Assembly (NCBI GenBank): GCA_947482115.1
Contig: CANKII010000002.1
Coordinates: forward strand, 310,001-374,000
Direction: 5' to 3'
DNA: 64,000 nt
Source: Fibrobacterota bacterium
GTDB lineage: Bacteria > Fibrobacterota > Fibrobacteria > UBA11236
Below are positions 8,197 through 16,456 of this stretch, piece by piece (positions within the stretch are counted from its first letter, which is position 1; every line of letters starts with the position of its first letter). A model generated the notes under the pieces. That model ran no database searches. It was not told the DNA's origin and saw only the letters and a list, made by a program, of their open reading frames with translations. Both the position numbers and the translations under genes were made by a program.

Positions 8197-8625
8197 TTAG
8201 ACTTTGATCAGTTCGGGTTTCTGAGCCCCGTGTGGATGTTGATCGCCGTCATAGATGTGAAGTTTCTTGGCCATTTGACGGCCCAAAGTGTTGTGCGGGA
8301 GCATTCCCAAAATGGCATGCTTGACAGGAAAGCCTGGACGGCTCGCCTGAACCTGCGCCACGGTCAGATTGCGCCATCCACCCGCATATTGGGAGTGACT
8401 GAAATAGCGGATGTCTTCACGCTTGTTGCCCGTCAATGCGACCTTTTCAGCGTTGATCACAATGACGAAATCGCCGTGGTCATGAGCGGGGTCGTAAGTT
8501 TTTTTGTGCTTGCCAATCAGCAATTTGGCGGCAGTGCTGGACAGACGGCCGAGCACAGTCTCGCGGGCGTCAATAACCCACCATTTTTTTGGGAAGGTTT
8601 CGGGATTGATCGTCGGCGTTTTCAT
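8197..8625 (-). CDS. rplM: 50S ribosomal protein L13
   Basis: Large-subunit protein, early in assembly. 142 residues; WWVIDARETVLGRLSSTAA near 15-33, HDHGDFVIVINAEKVALTG, and KHAILGMLPHNTLGRQMAKK near 101-120 are diagnostic. It is the first gene of the long minus-strand operon and precedes rpsI by 21 bases, the usual pair. A promoter candidate lies 32-61 bases upstream of its start. Confidence 0.97.
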   Translation of the reverse strand: MKTPTINPETFPKKWWVIDARETVLGRLSSTAAKLLIGKHKKTYDPAHDHGDFVIVINAEKVALTGNKREDIRYFSHSQYAGGWRNLTVAQVQASRPGFPVKHAILGMLPHNTLGRQMAKKLHIYDGDQHPHGAQKPELIKV

Positions 8626-8656
8626 GAGTCCAAATCCTGGTAAAAAGGGAGGGCGA

Positions 8657-8686
8657 AATGTAGTAAGGCCCGGGGCTAAAATGCAA
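8657..8686 (-). promoter_or_regulatory. Putative sigma70-type promoter for rplM-rpsI
   Basis: Reading the minus strand, TTGCAT (8686-8681) and TACATT (8662-8657) are separated by 18 bases in the 99-base gap between the GGGP synthase-family stop and the rplM start. This would place the transcript start about 25 bases before the rplM ATG. Match to the consensus is moderate; not verified. Confidence 0.4.
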
Positions 8687-8724
8687 GGAAATCAGGGAAA
8701 AATAGGGGACGGGACGTTGGCGGG

Positions 8725-9474
8725 TTAACCGCCATGAACCGCATTCGCAAATTCGATGAAAAGGGCGGGATCCTTTTCTTTTTCGAACAAATTCCCAATC
8801 ACAATGGCATCGGCTCCCGCCAAAACGCGTTCCCGGGCCTCTTTTGGGGTACGGATACCTCCGCCCACGATAAGTTTCAACGGTGTGGACGCCCGAACGA
8901 CCTGCACCATCTGAGTGGGAACCGGGTTTTGCGCACCACTACCGGCTTCGAGATAAACCCAGCGCAATCCCAATAATTCAGCCGCCATGGCATGCGCTGC
9001 GGCAATGCCAGGCTTGTCGGAAGGCAGGGGACGGGTGTTGCTGATGAATTCCACCGCCGTGGTTTTTCCGGATTCCACCAATAAGTAGGCCGTGGGTAGT
9101 GCTTCGATTCCAAAACCTTTGACCAGTACCGCGCCTTTGACCTGTTCATCGATCAAATATTGGGGATTGCGACCGGAGAGCAAGGTGGTAAACAGAATGG
9201 CGTCAGGCCCAGGAACGACGTGGGAACAGCCGCCGGGGAAGAGGATAATCGGCAGGGAGGTTTCTTTTTTCAATTCCGCGGAAATTTTTGTGAAGTTGGC
9301 GTTGCCGACGAAAGAGCCACCGAGCAGAAGCGCATCTGCGCCATGTTTGGCGGCCTTCAAACCACATTCGACCACATGCTCAGTCGAACCTGAATCGGGA
9401 TCGAGCAAAACGAAAAACAGCGCCATGCGGGTCTTAAGCCCTTCGACTAAACTGCTTTCAATCTTACCGATCAT
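8725..9474 (-). CDS. Geranylgeranylglyceryl/heptaprenylglyceryl phosphate synthase family (GGGPS/PcrB)
   Basis: TIM-barrel prenyltransferase family that joins a polyprenyl diphosphate to sn-glycerol-1-phosphate. About 249 residues. Motifs seen: ALFFVLLDPDSGS near 19-31, GADALLLGGSF, LPIILFPGG, VYLEAGSGAQNPV and the phosphate-binding IVGGGIRTPKEARERV. Start at 9474 because the first ATG after the alaS stop is one base downstream of it and the conserved protein begins there; the longer in-frame reading lies inside alaS. Bacterial members are known in the FCB group and Firmicutes; the product may be an ether-lipid intermediate, but chain length and physiological role cannot be read from sequence. 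Confidence 0.88.
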   Translation of the reverse strand: MIGKIESSLVEGLKTRMALFFVLLDPDSGSTEHVVECGLKAAKHGADALLLGGSFVGNANFTKISAELKKETSLPIILFPGGCSHVVPGPDAILFTTLLSGRNPQYLIDEQVKGAVLVKGFGIEALPTAYLLVESGKTTAVEFISNTRPLPSDKPGIAAAHAMAAELLGLRWVYLEAGSGAQNPVPTQMVQVVRASTPLKLIVGGGIRTPKEARERVLAGADAIVIGNLFEKEKDPALFIEFANAVHGG

Positions 9475-9475
9475 A

Positions 9476-12169
9476 TCATCCACCCAGAATGCGTGACAAG
9501 ATACTTGCCGCTTCGGCGAGCACCAATTCTTCCTTGTGAACAGCCTTGGAGCCTGCTTGGGCGCGATCCGGGCGGCCTCCACCCTTGGCTTCCGCAATCG
9601 GAGCCAGTTCCTTAATCAAGTCGCCGGCCTTCACCTTATTATGAACAGACTTGCCGGCCACGGCATAGATGGAAAGCGAATCTCCGCTTACCGCTGTGAA
9701 AACTCCGACACCATCCTGAAGCTGCACAGACAGCGCATCGATGAAAGCTTGTTGGGAATCCTTGTCCAAACCGGCATCGAGTTTGGAAACGACGTACGAA
9801 ATTCCGCCTGCGGTTTTCGATTTCTCACGGACAATGACTTGCGCCTGTTGCGAAGCCTGTTGCTGACGCAGCTCAGACAATTCTTTTTCCGCCGCGCGCA
9901 GACGCTGAGCCAGTTCGGCAACTTTTTGCGGTTCATCTCCCGGTTTTGCCTTGAGCGCGGAACCGATTTCGGAGAGCAGTTCAAACCGTTTGTTCACCAA
10001 TTCCAATGCGCCTTCGCCGGTCATTGCTTCAATGCGACGTACGCCCGCAGCGATGGAACTTTCAGAAGTGACTTTGAAGAATCCGATTTGACCCGTGGCG
10101 ATGGCATGCGTGCCGCCGCACAATTCCAAACTGAAATCTCCCATGCGGATCACGCGGACGCGGTCGCCGTATTTCTCGCCGAACAATGCCATGGCTCCCA
10201 TGTTCTTCGCTTCATCGATGCCATGTACCGAATGGGAGACAGAAAGGTTTTCCTGAATCTTGCGATTCACAATCAACTCAACAGTGCGCACTTCATCCGG
10301 TGTCACGGATTGGAAATGCGTGAAGTCAAAGCGCAGACCTTCCGGCCCCACGCGCGAACCCTGTTGCTGCACATGATCGCCGAGCACTTGTCGCAAGGCC
10401 GAATGCAGAAGATGCGTCGCGCTGTGATTGCGCATGGCCGCCGCGCGGGCTTCGCCATCCACGGTTCCTACCACTTTTTGCAGGCTCTCACGAGTCAGCA
10501 GGCCATGAACCAAAGCGCATTTATGCAGCACCATGTCGAATATTTTGACCGTGTCGAGGACACGCAAAGTCACGCCCTGTCCTTGAATCAAACCGATGTC
10601 ACCGACTTGTCCGCCGGACTCGGCATAGAAAGGTGTTTTTGCGGAAACGAGAAGAACGGTGTCGCCTTCTTCGCGGTAGCGCAGGATGGGCATGCCGGAT
10701 TCCAGTGTTTCATAACCCACGAATTCCGTATCCAACCCTTCGGAAAGAATGGTCCAGCCTTCGTCGCCCGCGATGGCGGCTTCGAATTTTGCGGCACCGC
10801 GCGCGCGTTCGCGCTGTTCTTCCATATGCTTTTGGTATCCGGCCTCGTCAATGCTCAAGCCCTGCTCTTCGGCGAGCAGGCGTGTGAGATCGGAAGGGAA
10901 TCCGTACGTATCATATAGAGTGAAGACTTCGACGCCGTCGATGGCGGTGAGATTCTTTTCCTTGGTTTGCTTGGCGACTTTGGCAAAGCGATCGAGTCCC
11001 AGATCCAAAGTCTTGCCGAAGCGTTCCTCTTCAGAACGAATCACTTGAGCGATATAATCCTGACGGGCGCGAAGTTCGGGATAAGCACCGCCCATGTGCT
11101 GAGCAAGAACCGGCACGATGCGATAGAGGAACGGTTCCTTGCGTCCGAGATTGCGGGCAAAGCGGCTCGCGCGGCGCAAAATACGGCGTAATACATAGCC
11201 GCGGCCTTCGTTGCCAGGTGTAGCGCCGTCCGCGATGGCGAAGCTTAGCGCGCGAATGTGATCCGCGATGACGCGATGCGATGTGCCTTCGACGCCGTTG
11301 GAATATTCCGTGCCGGACAATTCCGCGATGCCGTTGATGATGGGGCCGAACACGTCGGTCTCATAATTGTTGCCGGAGCCTTGAATGATGCTGCACACGC
11401 GTTCGAAGCCCATGCCGGTGTCGACATTCTTGTGCTTCAGCGGTTTGAGTTCGCCGCCTGCGATGCGTTCGAATTGCATGAACACGAGATTCCAGATCTC
11501 GATGTAGCGGGCGTTCTGTCCGTTGACTCCGAGAATAGGATCGGCGAAGGTGGCATCGCGCGTGGCTTCATCGCCCATATCGAAATGAATTTCGGAGCAG
11601 GGACCGCAGGGACCGATTTCACCCATCTCCCAGAAATTTTCCTTGTCGCCGAAGCGTAGGACACGGGCCGGATCGATATCCGTTTCCGATTTCCAGATTT
11701 CAATCGCCTCGTCGTCTGTTTTATAAACGGTGACGAAGAGTCTGTCCTTGGGCAGCTTCCACGCTTCGGTAAGCAGTTCCCAGGCCCAGCTGATGGCTTC
11801 CTTCTTGTAATAGTCGCCGAAGGACCAGTTGCCGAGCATTTCAAACAGAGTGTGATGGTAGGTGTCGCGACCGACTTCGTCCAAATCGTTGTGCTTGCCG
11901 GAAACGCGGATGCATTTTTGCGAGTTGGCGACGCGCTTCCAGCCTTCGCGGTTTTCACCCAGCAAGGCGGACTTGAATTGGTTCATACCTGCGTTGGTGA
12001 ACAGCAAAGTCGGATCGTCATGCGGGACGACCGGGGCCGAGGGAACGTAAACGTGTCCCTTGGACTTGAAAAAATCGATGAAGCCCTGGCGGATTTGATC
12101 CCCGGTAAGCGTGGGAATGCCGAAGCCCTTAAGTTCTGTAGAAGCGGAGGAAGAAGTAGGTTTTTGCAT
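9476..12169 (-). CDS. alaS: Alanyl-tRNA synthetase
   Basis: Charges tRNA-Ala and edits mischarged Ser/Gly. 897 residues, full length. Catalytic domain motifs include FTNAGMNQFK and RDTYHHTLFEMLGNWSFGDY; the editing domain carries the zinc-site HSATHLLHSAL and CGGTHA. A glutamine-rich coiled segment follows and the C-Ala domain has GGGRPDRAQAG near the end. The N-terminus has a Ser/Thr-rich extension of about 15 residues (QKPTSSSASTELKGF). Divergent from the DUF2723 gene, with 51 bases between starts that hold three TTTAAC copies spaced about 9 bases apart. Confidence 0.97.
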   Translation of the reverse strand: MQKPTSSSASTELKGFGIPTLTGDQIRQGFIDFFKSKGHVYVPSAPVVPHDDPTLLFTNAGMNQFKSALLGENREGWKRVANSQKCIRVSGKHNDLDEVGRDTYHHTLFEMLGNWSFGDYYKKEAISWAWELLTEAWKLPKDRLFVTVYKTDDEAIEIWKSETDIDPARVLRFGDKENFWEMGEIGPCGPCSEIHFDMGDEATRDATFADPILGVNGQNARYIEIWNLVFMQFERIAGGELKPLKHKNVDTGMGFERVCSIIQGSGNNYETDVFGPIINGIAELSGTEYSNGVEGTSHRVIADHIRALSFAIADGATPGNEGRGYVLRRILRRASRFARNLGRKEPFLYRIVPVLAQHMGGAYPELRARQDYIAQVIRSEEERFGKTLDLGLDRFAKVAKQTKEKNLTAIDGVEVFTLYDTYGFPSDLTRLLAEEQGLSIDEAGYQKHMEEQRERARGAAKFEAAIAGDEGWTILSEGLDTEFVGYETLESGMPILRYREEGDTVLLVSAKTPFYAESGGQVGDIGLIQGQGVTLRVLDTVKIFDMVLHKCALVHGLLTRESLQKVVGTVDGEARAAAMRNHSATHLLHSALRQVLGDHVQQQGSRVGPEGLRFDFTHFQSVTPDEVRTVELIVNRKIQENLSVSHSVHGIDEAKNMGAMALFGEKYGDRVRVIRMGDFSLELCGGTHAIATGQIGFFKVTSESSIAAGVRRIEAMTGEGALELVNKRFELLSEIGSALKAKPGDEPQKVAELAQRLRAAEKELSELRQQQASQQAQVIVREKSKTAGGISYVVSKLDAGLDKDSQQAFIDALSVQLQDGVGVFTAVSGDSLSIYAVAGKSVHNKVKAGDLIKELAPIAEAKGGGRPDRAQAGSKAVHKEELVLAEAASILSRILGG

Positions 12170-12220
12170 GATAGGACGCGAGAATTTAACTCTTTAACTT
12201 CTTTAACGTAAAAGCCGGAA

Positions 12221-14128
12221 ATGAAGAAGGTCATTCAAAACGACAATTTTATCGGCCTTGCGCTGGCATTGGCCTCTTTTCTCGTTTATCTGAGCACGAT
12301 GGCGCCTTCGCTATGCTTCATCGATAGCGGGGAATTGGCCACCGACATTTCCACACTCGGGATCGCGCATCCGACGGGTTATCCCTTGTTCACGCTCGTG
12401 GGCTGGGTGTTCATTCACTTGATTCCATTCGGCCGGGTCATTTGGAAACTCAATCTGTTCGCGGCAGTATGTTGCTCCGTTTCCGTGTTTGGATTCTATC
12501 GATTATTTCTGTTTCTACTTGCAGAAAAAACCCTAATCGGATTTGGCATTCGGCAGGAATCATCCGGTCGCAAGAAAGGGAAAGCCGTCGAGTCAAAACC
12601 TCTTGGCTCAACGGAAAGAATTGCGGCAGGGATTGCGGCATTGATTCTGGCGTTTTCCGAAACCTTCTGGTCACAAGCCGTTTCCATCGAAGTGTATCCA
12701 TTGCATCTGGTTTTTCTTTCGCTGGTGATCCTGTTGTTTGTCCGTGCGATTCTGGAGTACTCCGAAAATCATGAAAAGAAAAAGTCCGGGACTTGGATTG
12801 TTTTCGCTTTGGCTTTGGGTTTGGCTTTTAGCAATCACATGACCACCATTCTATTAGCTCCGGCATTTCTTTATCTCTACTTCGCGACACACGGCTTCTC
12901 TCGCCCATCATGGTTCAAGATTTCGAAGGCCGCAATTCCATTTATCGCAGGGTTGTCCGTTTATCTCTATCTGCCATTGCGCGCAGCGCAGCATCCGTTG
13001 ATGAACTGGGGAAATCCTGTCACCTTCGAAAGGTTTATGTGGCACATTTCCGGCAAACAATTCCGGTCATGGATGTTTTCGTCATGGGATTCGGCAGGCA
13101 AACAATTCGGATATTTTCTCTCCAGTTATCCCTCCGAGTTCGGATATGCTCCGTTGCTTTTTGCCTTACTCGGATTGACGGTTCTTTTCCGCCGCTCCAA
13201 AAAGCTGTTGATCTTTTCCCTGCTGCTTTTTTTCGGCTGCTTGTTCTATTCCATCAACTACGACATTCACGACATTGACTCGTATTTCCTGCTGGCCTAT
13301 GTGGCGACGGCAATTTGGATCGCCTATGGAGTTCAATCGTTTCTTGGTTACATGCGCAATGGGGCAAAGAAATGGATTGGGTTGGCAGCCTGTGTCGCTC
13401 TAGTCCTTTTGCCGCTGGGCATTCATTATCGCAGCATCGATGAAAGCAAGGATTATGCAGTGGAGGATTACACTAAAAATCTGTTGGGATCTTTGGATTC
13501 CAATGCCGTGATTCTATCCTATCAATGGGACGCATTCGTGTCCGCAGCCTATTACTTGCAGCGCGTGGAAGGCTTTCGTTCCGATGTGGTAGTGATTGAC
13601 AAGGAACTTTGCCGTCGCTCCTGGTATCCTGTTCAACTGGAACATCAATTTCCTTGGCTGATTCAGAATTCGCGTCCTGAAGTGAATGCTTTCCTGCAGG
13701 CGGTTGCGCCGTTTGAACACGATGAGCCCTTCAATCCAAACGTGATTGAAGCAAGTTTTGAGGGGATGATTCAAAGCTTTCTCATCAAAAGTTCTGAAAC
13801 CCGTCCTGTTTATGCGACTTCGGATATTGGTCCGGAGTTCACTCCCGGATTTCGACGGCTCCCTTCCGGTTTGTCTTTCCGGCTTTCACGCGATACGGCT
13901 TTGATTCCCATTGCTCCTAGGGAATTTTTCATTCGTCCTTTTACCAAAACCAACTCGTATGCCGAAGGTGTGAAGGCAATGTACGCCGAGGGGTACGCAA
14001 ATCAGGGGATTTATCAGTCGATGCTGGGGAACAAGGCCGAAGCGATTGTACAGTTGAAAAAAGCTTTGGAAGTGAAGCCGGATTTCCAGCCTGCGCAAGC
14101 TTGGTTACAACGGCTCAGCGGTTCCTGA
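12221..14128 (+). CDS. DUF2723 polytopic membrane protein with C-terminal TPR-like end
   Basis: A 635-residue inner-membrane protein. The N-terminal half has about ten hydrophobic segments and the DUF2723 signature APSLCFIDSGELATDISTLG followed by IAHPTGYPLFTLVGW. The C-terminal part is soluble and ends with a TPR-like stretch (YANQGIYQSMLGNKAEAIVQ, then LKKALEVKPDFQPAQAWLQ). DUF2723 proteins resemble GT-C-type glycosyltransferases (an aspartate early in the first periplasmic loop, here in DSGE) and are common in Bacteroidota and relatives, including human TMEM260, a protein O-mannosyltransferase. Glycosyl transfer is therefore a reasonable inference, but donor and acceptor are unknown. Divergent from alaS, 36 bases before dnaG. 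Confidence 0.88.
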   Translation: MKKVIQNDNFIGLALALASFLVYLSTMAPSLCFIDSGELATDISTLGIAHPTGYPLFTLVGWVFIHLIPFGRVIWKLNLFAAVCCSVSVFGFYRLFLFLLAEKTLIGFGIRQESSGRKKGKAVESKPLGSTERIAAGIAALILAFSETFWSQAVSIEVYPLHLVFLSLVILLFVRAILEYSENHEKKKSGTWIVFALALGLAFSNHMTTILLAPAFLYLYFATHGFSRPSWFKISKAAIPFIAGLSVYLYLPLRAAQHPLMNWGNPVTFERFMWHISGKQFRSWMFSSWDSAGKQFGYFLSSYPSEFGYAPLLFALLGLTVLFRRSKKLLIFSLLLFFGCLFYSINYDIHDIDSYFLLAYVATAIWIAYGVQSFLGYMRNGAKKWIGLAACVALVLLPLGIHYRSIDESKDYAVEDYTKNLLGSLDSNAVILSYQWDAFVSAAYYLQRVEGFRSDVVVIDKELCRRSWYPVQLEHQFPWLIQNSRPEVNAFLQAVAPFEHDEPFNPNVIEASFEGMIQSFLIKSSETRPVYATSDIGPEFTPGFRRLPSGLSFRLSRDTALIPIAPREFFIRPFTKTNSYAEGVKAMYAEGYANQGIYQSMLGNKAEAIVQLKKALEVKPDFQPAQAWLQRLSGS

Positions 14129-14164
14129 GATAATCTGATATTTCACAGGAGTATCTTTCCACCC

Positions 14165-15976
14165 ATGGCATCCTCCCTGCAAGACATTCTCCTCCGAGTC
14201 AAGGAGGCTGCGGATATTGTCCAAATCGTCGGGCAATATGTGCCGTTGAAGCGCGCGGGGTCCAAATATCTCGGCGTCTGCCCGTTCCACAACGACCGCC
14301 ATCCCAGTATGAACGTCAATCCGCGCATGGGCATTTACAAATGCTTCGCCTGCGGCGCGGGGGGAGACGCCATCAAGTTCGTGCAGGAGTTCGAGCGTGT
14401 CGGATTCGTGGAAGCATTGCGGCTCGTCGCGGGCAAGGCGGGCATTGCCATTCCGGAGAATCTCAGTCTCGGCGACAAAGGCGATTCGGATAAAACTGCG
14501 ATGGTGGTGCAGGCCAATCAAATCGCCCTGCAAATCTATGTTGAGTCGTTGGAGAAGTCGCAAGTCACATTGGATTATTTGCAGGAGCGCGGATTGAATC
14601 GCGAGACTGTGAAGCATTTTCAAATCGGTTATGCGCCCGAAAGTTCTGATTTGATTCTGCAACGCGCCGCTGCGAAAAAAGTTCCCAAGGAAGCATTCAT
14701 CGAAGCAGGAATTTTGGGTGAAGCCGCCGGTGGCCGTGTCTTCGATCGCTTTGCCGGACGTTTGATGTTTCCCATCTTCAATCTTTCCAGCCGTGTCATC
14801 GGCTTCGGCGGGCGCATCCCGCCGGGTCGCGACGGAGCGAAATACATCAACACGCCCGAGTCGCCTTTGTATTCCAAAAGCCGTGTCCTGTACGGATTCA
14901 ACTTTGCAAGGCAGTCCATCGATCAAAGCGGCGAAGCGGTGATTGTGGAAGGTTACATGGATCTCGTTTCACTCTGGCAGGCCGGGGTTCACAATGCAGT
15001 TGCCGTATGCGGAACCGCGTTGACGCGGGAACATGCGCAAATGCTGATGCGCTTCGCGAAAAAGGTTTATTTGTTCTTCGATGGTGATACGGCGGGGCGT
15101 CAGGCTGTGCGGCGCAGTTTGGAACCGTTACTCGCGCAGGGTGTGGAAGTGCGTGTGCCGGTATTGCCCGCTTCCGAAGATCCGGACAGCTTTGTCAAAA
15201 AGAATTCTCCCGATGCTTTGCCTGCCCTGCAAACCTTATTTGCTGCCGCAGAAGATTTGCCGTCCTTCCTGATTCGCGATCATGGAAAAAGTGTCGACTC
15301 GCTGAGTCCCGAGGAAAAAGATGTGTTGGTGAAAAGCGCAGCGGAAGTTTTACAACACAATCCTTCCGTCGAGGTGCGCGATGCGCATCTTCAAAGTTTG
15401 CGCAAAAGTTTGGGTTTGCGCCCTGCTCCAATAAATCGAACGCAACCTCGTGGAACAAATATTCCGACTGCAGCGCCGACAGCGCGGGTTCCCGGTCTTT
15501 TTGTTCCGGGCGCATCCTTGACGGTGAGAGCTGAAGCTGTACCTGAATGGCAGTTGCTTCAGCTACTGCTTTCCTATCCAGACATTGCAGTATCAAGAGC
15601 AGATGCAATGGATCATCTTGCTTGGTTTATGGATGAGCGTGTTCGGGAGCTTTTCGACATAACTTTAGGACTTTTAGCTGAGAAGAAAACATTGTCCCTT
15701 CGGGAGCTTCGAGAACTTGTTCCTGAGTCCTTACAGGAAGTGTTGGCATCTCTTGAAATTGCGGAAGGTGGAGATCCAGAACGTATACGTCGCCAATTAA
15801 AAGAATATGCGGAGGAAGTTGAATCACGTTATTTGCAGTTAGAACTGCAACGCCTCAAACAGACGATGGGCGGCTCTATTGAAACCGATAATAAGACCAA
15901 AGAAATTTATTTTGGACTTTACAAACGCCTTCAAGCATTCAATGCTCGAAAAGGACCTTTAGGGTTTAATCCCTAA
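14165..15976 (+). CDS. dnaG: DNA primase
   Basis: Synthesises RNA primers at the replication fork. 603 residues: CHC2 zinc finger near 39-65 (CPFHNDRHPSMNVNP then CFACGAGGDAI), catalytic core, and Toprim domain near 255-345 (AVIVEGYMDLVSLWQAG and KVYLFFDGDTAGRQA, with the acidic E and DxD metal ligands). A C-terminal helical DnaB-interacting region follows. From about 15530 to the end the base composition is more AT-rich than the first 1.3 kb. The last 18 bases overlap the hicA end convergently, and TTTAGGG/CCCTAAA around the two stops can form a small hairpin. Confidence 0.97.
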   Translation: MASSLQDILLRVKEAADIVQIVGQYVPLKRAGSKYLGVCPFHNDRHPSMNVNPRMGIYKCFACGAGGDAIKFVQEFERVGFVEALRLVAGKAGIAIPENLSLGDKGDSDKTAMVVQANQIALQIYVESLEKSQVTLDYLQERGLNRETVKHFQIGYAPESSDLILQRAAAKKVPKEAFIEAGILGEAAGGRVFDRFAGRLMFPIFNLSSRVIGFGGRIPPGRDGAKYINTPESPLYSKSRVLYGFNFARQSIDQSGEAVIVEGYMDLVSLWQAGVHNAVAVCGTALTREHAQMLMRFAKKVYLFFDGDTAGRQAVRRSLEPLLAQGVEVRVPVLPASEDPDSFVKKNSPDALPALQTLFAAAEDLPSFLIRDHGKSVDSLSPEEKDVLVKSAAEVLQHNPSVEVRDAHLQSLRKSLGLRPAPINRTQPRGTNIPTAAPTARVPGLFVPGASLTVRAEAVPEWQLLQLLLSYPDIAVSRADAMDHLAWFMDERVRELFDITLGLLAEKKTLSLRELRELVPESLQEVLASLEIAEGGDPERIRRQLKEYAEEVESRYLQLELQRLKQTMGGSIETDNKTKEIYFGLYKRLQAFNARKGPLGFNP

Positions 15977-16141
15977 AAATTTCTTGATGTGTTTCGCGAG
16001 GTTTTCGTCGACTTCAGTATGACGTGGAACCGGTTGCTTTTGACCGGTGGCTGGGTTCATGTAAATGTCGTGATTGCCGCCATGCCGATGTAATAAACAA
16101 CCCTCTCGTTCGAGTTGCCGAATCAACTCGGTTCTTTTCAC
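15959..16141 (-). CDS. hicA: HicA-type mRNA interferase toxin
   Basis: A 60-residue double-stranded-RBD-fold toxin that cleaves mRNA when freed from HicB. It shows the family pattern LIRQLEREGCLLHRHGGNHD, with the catalytic His in GGNHDIY, then PVPRHTEVDENLAKHIKKFL. Its ATG overlaps the stop of the upstream hicB by 4 bases. The 3' end overlaps dnaG on the opposite strand by 18 bases, so dnaG transcripts could act antisense to it (inference). Confidence 0.92.
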   Translation of the reverse strand: MKRTELIRQLEREGCLLHRHGGNHDIYMNPATGQKQPVPRHTEVDENLAKHIKKFLGIKP

Positions 16142-16329
16142 AAGGCAATTTCTTTTGTCTGATAAAGTTCGGGAACATCCTCCATCACCATCATGCGGTA
16201 GGCATCCTTGAGATTTTCCTCAAGTTCTTCCATCGTTTCGCCTTGAGTCATTATTTCAGGATGATCCATCAGTTTCCCCACCCAGAATTGGGGTCCCTTC
16301 CAATACAGCATGGTCATTTTCTGTTCCAT
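16138..16329 (-). CDS. hicB: HicB-type antitoxin
   Basis: A 63-residue short HicB (UPF0150-like) antitoxin: KGPQFWVGKLMDHPEIMTQG, then ETMEELEENLKDAYRMMVME is the partially degraded RNase-H-like fold that blocks HicA. It lacks a C-terminal DNA-binding domain, as in short HicB forms. Order hicB then hicA is the reverse of the E. coli order but common elsewhere. The pair stands alone on the minus strand between dnaG and the relA-type gene. Confidence 0.9.
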   Translation of the reverse strand: MEQKMTMLYWKGPQFWVGKLMDHPEIMTQGETMEELEENLKDAYRMMVMEDVPELYQTKEIAL

Positions 16330-16456
16330 GAAAACCTCCGAGTGAACGCAATGAAATTTACCTGAAAATTCATGGGAAAGGGAAGGGCCGAAAATTCGTT
16401 TTTAAGGTCAAAACAAGGGGAGGCCGAGTCCCGCGACTACTTATTAAGTTAAAAGT

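Noticed and set aside
9432-9450. CCCTTCGACTAAAC similar to the REP-like core
   Set aside because: Only about 10 bases match, and it encodes a normal N-terminus of the GGGP synthase-family protein.
9536-10918. Plus-strand reading frame of 460 codons
   Set aside because: Antisense of alaS, whose frame is complete and motif-rich.
12185-12212. Three TTTAAC copies between alaS and the DUF2723 gene as an operator
   Set aside because: Short, low-complexity and unmatched to a known regulator; noted under alaS only.
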